Both the position numbers and the translations under genes were made by a program. Below the pieces are notes generated by a model. It saw nothing but the letters and a program-made list of their open reading frames with translations, made no database searches and was not told where the DNA came from. Shown here one piece after another: positions 50,059-63,192 of a stretch of 64,000 nucleotides of DNA (positions are counted from its first letter, which is position 1; each line of letters begins with the position of its first letter). The DNA is from Burhinus oedicnemus (taxonomy: Eukaryota > Chordata > Aves > Charadriiformes > Burhinidae), in assembly GCA_008921705.1 (NCBI GenBank), contig VFFE01007644.1, forward strand, positions 482,060 to 546,059. Direction: 5' to 3'.

Positions 50059-52089
50059 TTGGCATAGTGGCATTTGCATATAACTTTCTGAGTTAGTTTA
50101 AAATGCATTCACTTGTCTGTTAACAGATCTTATTTCTCAATAGCTGGGAAAAATAACATGTAATGCTAAAACTTCTCAAGAATTAGATCAAGGACTTAAT
50201 AAACAAGAGATAAAGAAAACAAAAGTATTTGCAAAACAAGATCTGGGTCATAAAAATTTTTTGGAAGTAAAAATAACAGAATAATGAAAAGAATATAATC
50301 ATAACACTTCTGGTCATAGAAACTAGGATCAGCTCTAACAGTAAGAGCATCTAGACTAACTACTTGTGTTCACTGTCTGTGACTTCTTGGGAGTGAGAAT
50401 TTTCCTTTGTGCTTTTTGAAACATAATGCTACTAGACTGAAGTGGTGACTCACCCTCTTCTACAACGCCACCGTACCTCATCTCATATTTTGCACATTCA
50501 GAATAAAAAGTCTTTCAGAGCTCTTACAAGACTCCCTGTGGGGTTCTTGTTTATTTTTTCATTAGTGGAGCATCCCTGTTTGCTGTCTTTGTGTAGATTC
50601 TTACCATGGCTTGAAAGACAATCGATTTCTTTTGGAAACTTTTGAATTTAGCACTTTTCTGACGTAATTTACCCTTGACTTCTTCATGTCTGAAGGACTT
50701 CTGCCTTCATTCAGTAACTCACCGTAGTTTCTGACTATTTTGTCTAAATTTTTGAAGATTAAGTTTAAAATCACAGGCTGCCCTTTTTCCTTTACCTATT
50801 TGTAACCTCAGAGAGACTGGCCACAATGGAAATGTCATTATTCCTAGTTGGACAGAGGCCAGAGGCAATTTGGCAACAGTGAAAGTAGGTGCCACTTTTG
50901 TTCTCTACCTGTGAACAGAGACAAGAAATTGATGGCATGAAAAAACACCCCACCAGAATGGAGTATGAATTGAGAAGCATCCAGGAAACAGAAAGGAGTA
51001 AGGTGGAGGCTTGGAAAGCTGGAGGTAATGAGAAATAAATGTGAAAAGCTGATGACAAAAGGCAAGACTGAAGAACTAAGGAGCAATAGCGAGGAGAATA
51101 GCAGAACCCGTAGGAGCTTCCTTCCTTTGAGAACTATGTGCTGTAGCACAGCCACGTCAACACACAGTGCAAATAATGGCTGCTCCAATTCTTGGGTTTG
51201 ATCATAAAGCTGTTTCAATGTTACCTCCCAGGATCATCTGCCAGCGTAAAGAAATGATGGCATTTTATGAAAAGTTCTCTCAACACAAAGCAAAATGTGA
51301 TAGCATGTGAACTTATGGAGAAAAGTCAAATTTTTGTTTTTCCCATCTCCTGAGAAAAGAGTCAGTGAGATGACTAGCAGTTCAGCTGTTTGCTTGCTTA
51401 TCTAGAGTGTGTCCTATTTTCTTTTCATAAATTTGAAAATGAAAATGCCATCTCTTCACTTTAAAAGAGGAAATCCTCACAAAGGTTTGTTTTATTATGC
51501 TTAATCAAACAGAAAAAACTGCTTTATGAGGTATTTATGAGGTGGCACTTGTCTAGAGAATTGATATGAGTACCTTCAGATTACTGAATGATCAGTACTA
51601 GTCTTTTATTTTAATAGTGCTACAAACAGCCTGAAGATCAAAAGAGCCCTGATGCAAAGCGTTTGATTGGAGATACATGGTTAAAGTGCTGTAATCTGCA
51701 TTTAGTGAGGCACAACACTATTTGCCCATGTTATGCCACTGTTACTCTTTGGATCATGGATAACCCTTGTTTACCACTGTGTCCTACTGGGAATGGAGTA
51801 AATAGAAGGATTCCCTCCTTTTAGTTGTAAGGTTGTTGACAGAAAGTAATGCTGATAGAAAAATACAGTTAAAACTAGTCAGACGGAAACTCATTACGGA
51901 ATTTTTCAGTCAGTAGAAGATGTATTGAGAAAAATAACAACATTTTGGAGAAATACATCAGCTTTTGCTGGTTTGTTTTCTAATGGGGAAAAGGCTCAAA
52001 AGATATTAATTGTTCTCATTTGATTAGTTGAATTAATATCCTTCACTAATTATAGCTGATGCTTTTTATACAGAAATTTGATTTCACAG

Positions 52090-52346
52090 GATTGGTGGGA
52101 ATATTGTGTCCTTACTCCATACAGGGCATGGGTTCATGAGAGTCCCTGGGAAAGAGAAGAATGTAGGAGGTACACAGGGCACATGGAGGGGACAAGGACA
52201 GATGCTGTGAGACCACCTGGAAACTGGGAGCAGGTGGTTATGGATAGCAGGAGGAAGGTTGTGAGAGCAACTCTTACCATTGCAGCCGATAGTGATGATA
52301 GAATCATTATCATGAGGGGACCTGAGGGGGTCTTTGAAATAAAAAG
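52090..52346 (+). other. Open segment with splice-like borders, possible exon
   Basis: No gene is recognised. A T-rich run ending ttgatttcacag lies directly before this segment and ataaaaaggtaaggg directly after. The borders therefore match an acceptor (AG) and a good donor (AG then GTAAGG). The 257 bp between are open in one frame, with a mixed, Trp- and Arg-containing translation. It includes DWWEYCVLTPYRAWVHES, NWEQVVMDSRRKVVRATL and DSDDRIIIMRGPEGVFEIK, and looks more protein-like than neighbouring frames. Phases would be 0 at the start and 2 at the end. No partner exon was found in the window, the length is within chance, and the strand is purine-rich, which lengthens frames. A retroelement relic is an alternative. 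Confidence 0.22.
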
Positions 52347-55300
52347 GTAAGGGAAGGGGATAAATGGGAGCAAGAACTGAGAAATTAAGGGAATCACTTG
52401 TGTTTGCAGTGGTCTTGGTTTAAGTTTCTTGTGTTCTAGTAACAGTTGGGAAGACCTGGAGACTCAATATATTCCACACACTTCAAAGTAAAAAACACGA
52501 AAAATTGAAAAAAAACCAAATAACATGACATATCTTATTGATCCTAGTGTGGTTCAGAATCCTATCCCTGCTCTCTATATTTTATGGACCCTGCCCTCAT
52601 TCTCATGTACAACTTTTGTGACTTTCATGCAGACTTGTACATAGGAATGTAGAGCAATGAAGCAGAAAATAATTTCGGTAGAAATAAAGTAATTTTAATC
52701 ACAAAGATGAAATCTGTGTTGTATGGAAGTGGGAAAATCTCAAAGAAATATTTTGCTTTATGCCAAGAAAGGCCCCAGTTTCAATCTGTGTCATGAGAAT
52801 TAAGACATGAATACATCTTTGCAATTATTGTCCATAAGTGCATACATAAGACCAGCCAAAGCTAAGGGCAGGTGAACATTTTTATTTCTGCCATTTACTT
52901 TTGAAATCCTAACTTTTTTGAACTATATCTTAAATTTTTGTTTTTCTGTTCTAATGCAGTCACAGCGATGAATTTCGTGATGGTTCCTACAAGCAAGTTG
53001 TCTTAGCAGAATAATCATCAGAGCAAGCTTCAGACACGTGGCACATAATATTCTTCCTTTCCCCAGCACTGGCACTCAGCCTAGTGTGCATGTTCATCAT
53101 ATTAAATAACCCTGTGGCATTAGACACTGATGCATACAGTGCCTATGTACAAGGGCAGCTCAGAATGTTGAATATCACTTCAGGAAAACGGTATTTAAAC
53201 ACATGCTGACAGTTCATTTTCAGGTAGGAGCTTCTCAGCTGATCTGTACACAGCAGCCTCAATCTCCAGTCTTCCCACTGTGAAATTTTAGACAGCTCGT
53301 CTGCTGAGTCCTTGCCAGACCTATTAATATTTATACATTCCATACACATTCCAGTCAGAGCATGTAAGTTGCAGATCTCTCTGATTTAGAAGTTATTAAG
53401 ATTCATGACCCCTTTAGCTATTTAATCTATGGTCCTGAAGCCTTTGCAATCAGCTTACACTTGAAGAAAAAAGGACAAATCATTACTGTTCAAATGTTGT
53501 CCTGCATTGTGTCCATTTGTAGTCCATCAAAGAGTAGTTAAGAGCTTCAATGCATTCATTTATCTCAGAGACACAGGTTATTATAGGAAGCATTCTTTCC
53601 TTGGAAGAAGAAAGAATAGGTATGTTATTTACTCAGTTGCATTTAATTTTGGATTAATGACTTTTTCAGCTGTAGCTGCCTCTCTGCATAAGAAACAAAA
53701 GCTAATTCATTTTTTCTGTTCTCATATCTGGACATCGATTTGGATACATTATACAAGGGTACATTGATGTGTTGCCAAGGACATACATGTAGAAAAAGCA
53801 GAGTCTGTCTTCTGGAATGTAGTGGTGACCCCACCTAAACAGGGAGTCAGCATCCTCCCCTTCTTACTGTTTATATGTGTCTTCTTAGAACGGTGTGGTG
53901 ATCCATCACAGGCTTCTTCTCCAGGATCCATTAGAAATCTCAAAGTTAGGTTTTTATTAAATTCATGTCAGTTTTTCTGCTGTAACAGATAGTTCATGAG
54001 TGACTTCAGGTGTCCACATCTCCCAGTGAGTGCAAAGAATGATAGGAATTCAGCATCTCAAGACATAGGTCTGAAGTCTGTAAATGAATTCATCTTAGTC
54101 GGTAGCAGAAAGCAAAGAGGAAAAAAGAATAAATTAAAGTAAGCGAGAGAAGGCTTGGGATACTCAGATTTTAAAACAGAGTTTTTAATTATGATCTTAA
54201 GGGCTTACTAAGTGCTTCTATTCTTGTGTTCTTTGGACTAGGATTTCTTTCATCTTGGAATGTAAATGGTTATCATCATACAATTAATATCACCATCAGG
54301 ATGCTACTATTTTGTGCTGCTTTCTTCGAAATAGTGAGTATTATACACTGATGGATTTTAACAAATTAATCACTTTTTTCCAATATTTTCAGGGAAAGTT
54401 TTCAGGAGATTTTTTGCTTGAAAAATATAAAGAAAACACTGAAGTATTGTACCAGCATTCTTGTGCAGAAAAAAATAAATTACCATTTCTTTTAAAGCTA
54501 CTGCCAATGAGATTTTTTTATTTTGTCTTGTTTTCTTTGCTAGCAGAAGCAAATTATATTCAGAAGGGTAATTCTTTCACTGAAACCGGAACTGTGCTAA
54601 TAGGCAGTGATATTTCCAGATCTTGCACATAGACTAAAGGTCTGAAAATATAATGATGCTTGAAATTTTGAAATGACATTAAAATTTATGGTTAGAGACT
54701 CTTTTCCTGGGGAACCTGAGTACATATGCTATGAAAATTCGTGGAAATCTTCACCATTGACTTCAACAGGAAAAAGATATAGAACACCCATCACATATAT
54801 TTTGCACTGTTTCTTGTACCTTTTTATCTCTAGAAACACTCAAATAAAAAGGCAATCTTTCTTTTAAATGATTTGCTCTCAGCTGTTGCCTTCCTACAGG
54901 AAGTCATGGAGTTTCTGTCTGTAATATTATTGTTTTCTACGTGATGAAATGATGTGTTTGGTAATGATTTATATCATAGTTTATCTAAAAGTTCAATTTA
55001 TAAGCAATTTGTAAAAATTTTAGACATATCAATGTGTTTTTATAGTATACATCATGCAACAGTTGACCAATTTTTTCCTCAGAGCTTGCAGCGTGCAGCC
55101 CTCTGACTTTAGAGCACATGCCTCTTCAATATGCTCACAACATCTCCCATCACTTCACCCTTCAGACAAAGATTCCAGTTTACAAACTGTGACTGAATTA
55201 TTACTTGAGAGGCTGACACAACTGAAAATCTGTTGTCAGCAGTGGGAAGATCAGGTTCAAACTGGAACTGTGCTGAAAACAGAATATCTATTTTGCTAGA

Positions 55301-56879
55301 AATTTTGAAATTGTGAAATTATTTTCATCTTGCTTCAGAATGGCAAGCTGAAAATATGAAGTTTTCATCAGATGTCAGGGGCTGAAAAATTCATTTTCAG
55401 AAGAAAAAGAATTTGAGTCAAGCATTTTGGCCTGGGATCCTGGCTCCTAAGTAAGAATGTGGCAAAATCTGGAGTATTCTAATTCCCTCATGTTAAGAGA
55501 AAAATTATTTCACCTGAAAACTTCATATAAAGGTACCCGTTGACCCAATATGCCCTGTGATAAAGACAAAACAAGAAGCAAAAAGTGACAAATACACCTA
55601 AGCTTTCCTAATTTCAGGAGCAAGTGTGTACATGCATACGATGATGTTGGAAGGAAACTGGAGAAGAACTTAAAAGGGAGGATGCTGTGAGGTTGGTGAT
55701 ATGAAAGTTCGGTGCTGTGGGTGCCAGAACAGTCTCTGTGGGTGCCAGAACCTACCTCTGATTGATCTATTGGAGGTGGATTGTAAAGGAGATGATTGTA
55801 CCCTCCTTATGCTAGTATGTTAAGGGAAAAAAAGCCATTTTGTCAAATTCTTACTGAGTATACCAGTGGCTGTAAAATCCTGGAAATGAAAATGAAAATT
55901 AAGGGTCTGATGCTGAGTCCAGGGATAAGGTAAGAGATGGTCTAGGCTCTGGGACTGGACTGGAAACCAGTGGTGTCCGGTTCTTTCCAGACCCCCGTTG
56001 TTTTCCTGGCAGCACTGCAGAGCCTTCTAGACCAAACTTGAGCCTTCTGTCAACAGGCTTTTCTGAACTGGTGACTTTTCACCTCAGCTTTAGAAGTGGT
56101 CCTTTAAAATCTCAGGAATCTGTGGACCTGCATTTCAAAAGCACTGCTGCAAGCAGCAGTGTCCTTCAGGAACTGGAATGCTCAAGTGTTTCTAACTTTA
56201 ATTTGTTGTCTGTGCAAGGCAGTCTGCCTCTTTGGATAGGAGCAAGGAAATCTAATGGCGAAGAACTTAGCCTTTTATCCATGTTAACACAGCCACGTCT
56301 TGAGAATTGAGTGCAGACCTGACAAGCCATCTGCTGTATTTACGCTACAGTAACATGAGGTTTTTTAACATTTTTGTTAATGAAGTATGGTCAGTAAATG
56401 AAAATAAATCATTACTGGATGGGATCTTGTGATTACCAGTCTTAATGTGTAGCAAACAGCATTTTCTGATGTCCTTTGGACAGATGTCAGATAAACGTAA
56501 GTTTCCACTCTGTAACAGATGTATTTGATGCTTTTACTGTCGATGAGAATTACACATTCCTGGCAAGGTGAAAAATCCTTCCATCCAGGACTGGGCTGGC
56601 ACCCTAGCGCTTCCGAGGTGCTGTGCAATGGGCAGCTGGCAGCCACGCACCTTCCTAGGATTATGCACGAGACACGTTACTACCTGGAACTAATTTATCG
56701 TGCAAAATGGGGGAACATAGCAGAACTTCCCCCGGAGATCTAAAGGGCACAAAATAAGGAGCATAATCAATGGAGGGCTGTGAAACCTGCCCCTCCCCTT
56801 TACACCTCCCTGCAGTGCAATGTATAATTCACACACAGCAAAACACAGCTGCAGCCGTGCGCAGTGTCAAAAATGCACA
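52347..56879. other. AT-rich noncoding DNA, no gene seen
   Basis: No supported gene. Two stretches, 54579-54676 and 55253-55320, share the words ggaactgtgct and tagaaattttgaaat (one mismatch) in the same order, a hint of a decayed dispersed repeat. A 21-bp-period duplication at 55715-55751 is listed separately. Frames 54312-54632, 55054-55299 and 56038-56310 have no recognisable domain. Confidence 0.55.
55715..55751. repeat. 16-bp word repeated at 21-bp spacing
   Basis: The word ctgtgggtgccagaac occurs exactly at 55715-55730 and at 55736-55751, with five bases between. Probably a small tandem duplication with partial decay. No function indicated. Confidence 0.85.
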
Positions 56880-57420
56880 AAACCACTCAGTGAGGAGATC
56901 TGTAAGAATCTGATTCATGCTGTGTCTTTTAAATGCTGATTCCACAGTCCCTTCTTTCATTTTCTTTACCTCCCGCTATACCCCTGACAACATCTGACCT
57001 GCCTTCCATTGCAACCAAATATTTTCTTTGGTAATAAGCCTGGGTAGTACTTCTCAAGGAGGTTTTGCAGTATGTCACTAACTATTTTGGTTGCATGCCA
57101 TAGCAGGTCAGCATTGTAATTATGTAAATTTGCTGTAATTGTTGCCATAATTAGCATGTTTCATTTTAAGGTCTAAATAAGCCCCAAGTATATTCTGAAG
57201 TGCTACGGGGGAAGGGGAAAGAGTGAAAATAATATATGCGCACAGTGTCATGCTGTTGTCATTGAAAAACTCTTATTTCATGGTAATTCATATGGTAATT
57301 GAGCTAGAGAAATGCTTGTAAGGATATGCAGCTAATATTCAACAAGTGGTAATAAGACAAATTTACATTACTGCAGCAGAAACTGCAAATGTAATTCTCT
57401 GGGTGTCTCAAGGACACACT
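56880..57420. other. Possible conserved noncoding / enhancer-like stretch
   Basis: About 540 bp free of simple repeats, with many short motifs typical of vertebrate regulatory elements. Examples are repeated homeodomain-type TAATT cores (tggtaattcatatggtaatt near 57281-57300), octamer-like atgtaaat near 57121 and ataattagcatg near 57147. No transposon signature is visible. This is pattern recognition only. Conservation across birds would be required to support it. The frames 56966-57157 and 57304-57576 on the minus strand do not look coding. Confidence 0.25.
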
Positions 57421-60400
57421 CACTCTGTGAGACAAACATCTATATATAATTTTCCAAAAGGTGCCTATAGAGAGTTTTTTTTCTGCTAGGCATCTTAAGG
57501 AAGATTTACATTTGGAACAGATCCATTTAGTTTCAAACCCACCCCATATGCCTATTTTGTGTTTTAAGGCCCCCAAGCAGAAAACCCTATATATGATAAA
57601 CCATCTGGAGATGTATCATTAGAAAATCATTACTGGAAGCTGTCCCTGATCCAGTTCACAGGTGTATAACTCAGTTAATTTCAGTGGCATTTTAAATAGT
57701 GGCAGGTTTGATACTTAACTCGGTCTTTGTAGTAGGAACATTTGTCTTGATAACAGGAGTATGGTGTTGCCATTTGCCCTGTGTCACAGTCATTTGGCAA
57801 TTTGAATATTTGCATAATACAAAAGTAATTCAACACTAATCTTTTCAGTTTCCAAGCCTGTATTTCCTAGCATATACATTTATGTGAGCAAATTACTGAA
57901 GACACTGTTCTTGTAAGTACACAGGTAAGAGATATGTTCCGATTGTCTGACACAGTTCGTGGTCTATCTTGCCACGGAGCAAAAAATGCTAAACTTTGGT
58001 TGTTGACTTCCTTTTCCTGAAGAATTTCTTGAAACAGCATATAAAGCTAATAAAGTCCAGTTAGCTTCTTCTGAAGAGCTTTGTTCAAACTCTTACATCA
58101 ACACAGAAGGAAATTCAGATGGGTTGGAGTTTGCATTAGCCTGGCAAAAGTTACTTCAGTCTTGATCTTCCCTGGGAGAGAGTTAAAAATAGGATTTTGA
58201 GATATGTTACTTGTAGAGATGAGTTTGGCCTCAGTTCTGTTTAAAAATACTTGAATACAGGAGGAGAGGTCAGTGGCAGGGATTCAGCTGGCGCAGATCA
58301 GATCATCTCCAGTTAAATGATAATATTTTTCCTCCTTCAGGGTTTCCAAACATGCCTCTGAAAGGGAAATGGATTGTGTTGTAGTTTCTGTTCCCATCAG
58401 TTTCTCAGAGAAACTTCAGAAGAGTATTAAGTCCTGGACCAAACACACAGAAGACAGTCACAGGTTTCAGGAGAGGTTTTTAGTGAGATGTTCCAAATAT
58501 AAAAAATGCTCTTCTTATTTTTATCAGCAATGACTTCCTGTTGTTATAAAGTGAAAATAAATAATATAGGAGAAATGTCAGCTGATAAATATAAGGAATG
58601 GGGAGAGAAATGTGGTATTTGCATATATTCCCATTACTCTAAGGTGCCCAATTTAAAGACAGGATCCTTGGCGTCCTGTATGGGTTGTAGACAGGAAAGT
58701 AATACAGAAAAAGAATTAATTTAGTACTCAGAATTGCCCTCTAAAGGATCTCATTTCTCTATTGCCTTCGTAGGAAAGATGTGAGATTAGCTATGTCATT
58801 TAGGCACTCAAGCTACAGATAATAAAAAATGTCACTTTAGAATCACTCTGCTTGTAGATACAAATGAGAATAAGCTGGTGCTTGGACATGGTAAGTACTG
58901 GGCCACAATTAGTATCAAGTCCACCAAACAAGATAGATGAAATACAAAAGAAACTGTGCAAGGGAGCAAGGAAGCATGTGGGAATGTTCTTCCTGCTCCC
59001 TTGTGCAGTCACTGTAGGGTGCACCATAGTCATTCTCCTTCTGCTGAATGGTGTTCATCTAAACTTTGTCCCTATGGTCACTTCTGGGTAAATCCCTATT
59101 TGTGTCAGCAACAAATCCTAGTGCTTATGGAGCGTAGAAGATATACTGTTGAAATATTAAGGAGCTACTTTAAATCAGATTATAATTGTTCTGAAATCTA
59201 AAATTAGATGTTAGCAGCATTGTCTCCTATTGCTCTCTCCCCTCATTCCCTGACCTCAGTTTTTCCTCTTTGCCTATATACTAGGGTCTTTTATATATAT
59301 ACATATATAGCATAAAGCACTGATTCGAATATATATTGGATGAAGAGTTATTTTACAAATATACTCAAACTATTTTCAGATAGAAAAATGTTTCATATAC
59401 AAAGAGAAGCAAATTAGTCAAGCAGTTTTGACACCTAAGATGCTTATCAGCTGTCTTACTGTATTAAAATTACTGCTATGAATAATGTATTAGATTATAT
59501 TTCCTTTCTACCTCTCTGTGAATTGTTCATGAACGGAATGTCACTTTCTCAGATTCTGGGCTTTATTATTTTCCTATCAATAATTTTTAAATTAGCATTT
59601 TTCAGTGTTGGGTTAAGAAAAATGACAATTATTTAATAAACAGTTATTAAAGAGCTAACCAAATATTTTTGATACTCAGAATTTTAGTTGCATCCTATAA
59701 GCTAAACTTTTCCACCCTCACTGGTAACACAGGTACTGGATATTTCTTATATTTGCCTTTACTAAAACAGCTGTGTTACCAGCCATTTTAGCAAGGTGAC
59801 AGACACAGGGAGTTATTAACAGAGCTTGTGATATAAGCATTCTTGTATTAAAGGTTAAACAACTTGTAGAAATCACAAGAATGAACACTGCAATGAGTTT
59901 TTGTAAAATCCTCTTGGATACCAGAGAATCTTCTTTGTATTCTTGTCAGTATCCAGGCTTAGATAGATAAAAAAGAAATTATTAACCAAAATAGTTAAAA
60001 AGGAAAATAAATAGGGCAAAATAAAATACTGCTCGGACTGGAGATAATAATCCCAATAGCTCATTGAATATACCTATCTTTTGTATGAAAGAGAAAATTA
60101 GCAAATATTTCTATGCTATCATTTATAGACTTCTGATAATATTTTGTTGTAAAGTCTTTAGCTATGTCTGCACTAGTAAATAAAACAGGGCTAAACCATG
60201 CATTGGAGTGCTGATCTCTTGCTCTCCATACCGATGAATTATTTAAACACCCTTGGTATGGTTTGTCCCATGCCAATGGGCCCGCTCCCAGAAAAAGCTG
60301 GAGTACATCTCAGGGGACAGTCCATGCCAAAACTCTTCCTCCAACAGGCAATTCAGACACAACCACGGCATACTGAGGCAAGAGAGAGTTTAAGTGTATG

Positions 60401-62835
60401 ATTCGCCATATCTGCCATACCACTTGCCTTCAGGAATGGAGAACGCTTTATTTAGCAGTACAGTGGCAGCCAGTGAACGCTGCTGGGTTTTTTCCAAAGA
60501 GTAGGAAGACAAGGATTCTTCTGAGAAGATCGTGAATTCTGAGAGGCAGAGGATCATACGTAGGGTACAGGAGGGGTGATAATATGTCAAGGGAAGAAAG
60601 TAGGGGAAGGAGACCAAGGAAGTGACAATAGTAAAGAAGAAGCCTGGAGGAGACAGTAAAGGTTGGAATCAAATTTTTCATTAATGTTTTGTCTGTGATC
60701 TTGCCTGGGAGCTCCAAGTTACTGTTTTCCTCCCTAAAGCTGTTACAGAACAAGGCTGGGTGTCCTTTGCTCTCTCTCTTCCAGACTGTGGGACTCAATG
60801 GGGCAGTGGGTGTTTGGATGATGGCAGCAGGTGGAATGTTGTCCTGAGTGCTGCCTCTTCTTCCCTTCCCCTTTTTTCCCCTTCTTTACACAAACCTGAG
60901 CCTAGAGGAGCAGAAAACCCAGCTGCAGTACCAATTCATCTCCCACACTGCACAGCTGAGAAAGTGTTTTGCCTATGGGTGCTAAGTCCAGCTCTGGGAT
61001 TGTCTGTTCCTCTCCTATGCTACACAGCGTGACAGAAATCAAAACATGTATTATCCCATTTTAAAATTTCATGTAGATCCTTAATTAATTCAATTTACTT
61101 CATAAACAAGGTAACTAGATAGAAAGTGAAATAAAGGTGACCTACTTGTGCAGCAGGAACTGAATTACCCTTAAACATGTCCATCTGTAAATCTCAGAAT
61201 GTGAGTTATCCAGATCAGTTATTTCAAGTAATCTGATATCCGTGTTAATTACTATGATTTAATTACAGTGTCTTACTCCTTGACGGCATATTTATGAATT
61301 ATCTTTTGTGTGGTCCCAGGGAACATTATTAATACACATTAAAGGACACAGTTTAACTATGAATACTAATGACCCATGCAAAGTAAAGTTATGCATGGAA
61401 TTCTATGAAGCGTTAGGTTTCACTCATTAATTCCACTTAGTGCATCATAATAGTTACGTTGTCATTAGTTGACAAATACTACATTGTGTATGGGAGTGTT
61501 GCTCTTCCTGACTCATGCTACCAATTTTTGGTACTTCAATAACAGTGAGATATGTTTTGTAGCAATTATATATTATATTAAGAAATATGTATACAGTATA
61601 TTTGGAAGTGAGTGGCATTATATCATTTATAAGTTGCTATTCAACATAGTAAAAAAGAGGCTATAATTTTCAGCAGCAATAAGATGAAAGTAAGTGACTG
61701 TCTTCTAGAATGCTGAAAAAATTGCTAAAATGTTAATTATCTCTTTAATATGAAACTTTCATTAACTGTATGCGCTTTACTCAATTTCTAACTCAGTATT
61801 TTTAAGATACTTAAAAATTTGGAAGTTGTTGTCTCACAGATGCTCCGGTTTGGTGAGCAGAGCAGCCTGCTTTTTTGTTTGTAATAAAAAATTAAACCAA
61901 AACTGGAATGCTTTTGAGATCTGTTCAGTATCATACTTAACTTAGTATCAGTGGATTTATTCAGCTGAATAAACATATACACTGAATGTCATTTTGGACA
62001 CCCCAGGGATATCACACCTGGCCTACAGATGCCACTGCAAGAAGGGAGTCCATATCTCACAGGTCCATTCTTGCCAGCTCTGTGCAAATCTCAGACTATG
62101 TAGGATGTCTGGAATGGTGCTAGAGGTCTACATTTAGGTTCACAAACTGCTTGCTAGCCATCTAAAAGCTACTAAGTCAGTTGTCCAGGCTTTCTGTGTG
62201 ATTAAGGGAAGGCCATGAACACTTCTAGAGAGCAATTTGTCTTTTCCTAAAACAGAAATCTAAGATAAGATAGTTGTCCACCTTTGACTGTAGATAGAGT
62301 GTGGATGACCAGCTTTCACTCAAACACGTAGGGCATGCATTGTCACTGGAGATGCCCCAGATACCACGGACGTGGCCTGAGAACATCCATGCCCTTGAGA
62401 ACTGGCAGGTGAGACCAGGATATCCTATACAGTGTTAAATCATACTAGGCATCTGTGATTACACAGATGAACTTGGCATTTAAAATTACATTCAGGATGA
62501 GATTCAGACACGTTAATGTTGATGTCTGTATTGTCTTCATTCGAGTTAGTTATTTCAACTCCAGCACACTCCATGGAGATACAGTGCATAATTTGTTGCC
62601 TAGATGTAGAAGCTTAGTACTATGTAAGACACCTGAGAATATTTGAGACATCCTTGTGCATAGACTTACCAGAGAACCATGCTCCTGTGAAATGGAAGCT
62701 GGAAGCCAGGTCTCATGTCCTAGGGCATTTTAAATAGTCCTAGGCACAGATGTGGGTGACTGGATCTAATCTGCTGAAAATACAAACAGTGAAGTCTAGA
62801 GAGGTTTTCCTATGATCAACTATGAGTATCACATC
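57421..62835. other. Noncoding DNA, possible old repeats, no gene seen
   Basis: No supported gene. Near 57650-57695 the phrase ggtgtataactcagttaatt followed by tcagtggca recalls decayed amniote repeats. An alternating TA stretch lies at 59289-59310. The region 61190-61460 is rich in TAATTA-like sites and could be regulatory. From 61985 to 62480 the sequence is less AT-rich, with phrases such as catttaggttcacaaactgc suggesting an older unidentified repeat into which the LTR at 62836 was later inserted. Frames 60760-61032 and 60448-60798 show no domain. Confidence 0.5.
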
Positions 62836-63192
62836 TGTCGTGGTTTGGCCTCAGCCGGCAACAGAGAACCACGCAGTTGCCTGCTCAACCCCCGAGGGCG
62901 GTGGGGAAAATCGGAAGAAAAAGGCAAAACTCGTGGGTTGAGATAAAAGGCAGTTTAACACAACAGCAAAGGAAAGAGGAGAACAACAACAACAGTGACG
63001 GAGGGATGCACACACAGGGTTACTGTACCGACGCTCACCGACCGGACCGCGCAGCCCCAGCCCGCTCCCGAACCGCGCCTGCCTCCCCCTCCCGGCCAGC
63101 TCCCTTTTATGGACTGGGCATGGCGTCACGTGGTATGGAATACCTGTGTCCCGGGCCAGAAAATTAACCCTATTCCCGCCGGAACCAGGACA
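62836..63192 (-). mobile_element. Solo LTR of an avian endogenous retrovirus, minus strand
   Basis: A 357-bp insert begins tgtcgtggtttggcctcagc and ends gccggaaccaggaca, so it has TG...CA termini. The five bases acatc at 62831-62835 are repeated exactly at 63193-63197, a perfect target-site duplication. It is GC-rich in an AT-rich setting. Read on the minus strand it starts like the common avian LTR (tgtcctggtt), carries a TATA-type box, and then has the familiar tatctcaacccacgagtttt block near its 3' part. No viral gene or second LTR is present, so it is a solo LTR left by recombination between the two LTRs of a provirus. A 5-bp duplication fits ERVL-type or gypsy-like integrases better than the usual 4 or 6 bp of other retroviral classes. 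The U3 part looks shorter than in common relatives. Confidence 0.9.
63103..63111 (-). promoter_or_regulatory. LTR TATA box, minus strand
   Basis: On the minus strand this reads cataaaagg, in the expected place between U3 and the GC-rich R region of the LTR. A perfect E-box (cacgtg) with an overlapping gcgtcac CRE-like word lies about 20 bp upstream in LTR orientation (63124-63132). Together they form a plausible retroviral promoter pointing toward lower coordinates. A poly(A)-type hexamer further on (gttaaa around 62953-62958 on the minus strand) is imperfect. Confidence 0.6.

Larger units (their letters stand above)
38513..52089. other. Long AT-rich noncoding stretch, no gene seen
   Basis: Over 13 kb without a supported gene or recognised transposon. 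An 18-bp AT-only palindrome at 39512-39529 and an A/C tract at 50015-50058 are listed separately. A run of 15 T at 45569-45583 followed by cctatag resembles a splice acceptor but has no coding frame behind it. The longest frame, 41639-42007 on the minus strand (122 codons), has no recognisable domain. A purine-rich stretch on the plus strand spans about 50880-51110. Around 44610-44700 a possible ancient-repeat phrase (cctctaatggagctgtgccc) appears. Confidence 0.6.

Noticed and set aside
51678..51730. Hairpin resembling a microRNA precursor (aaagtgctgt pairing with acaacactatt)
   Set aside because: Only about ten imperfect pairs and a loop too large for the stem. The seed-like aaagtgct word alone is not evidence.
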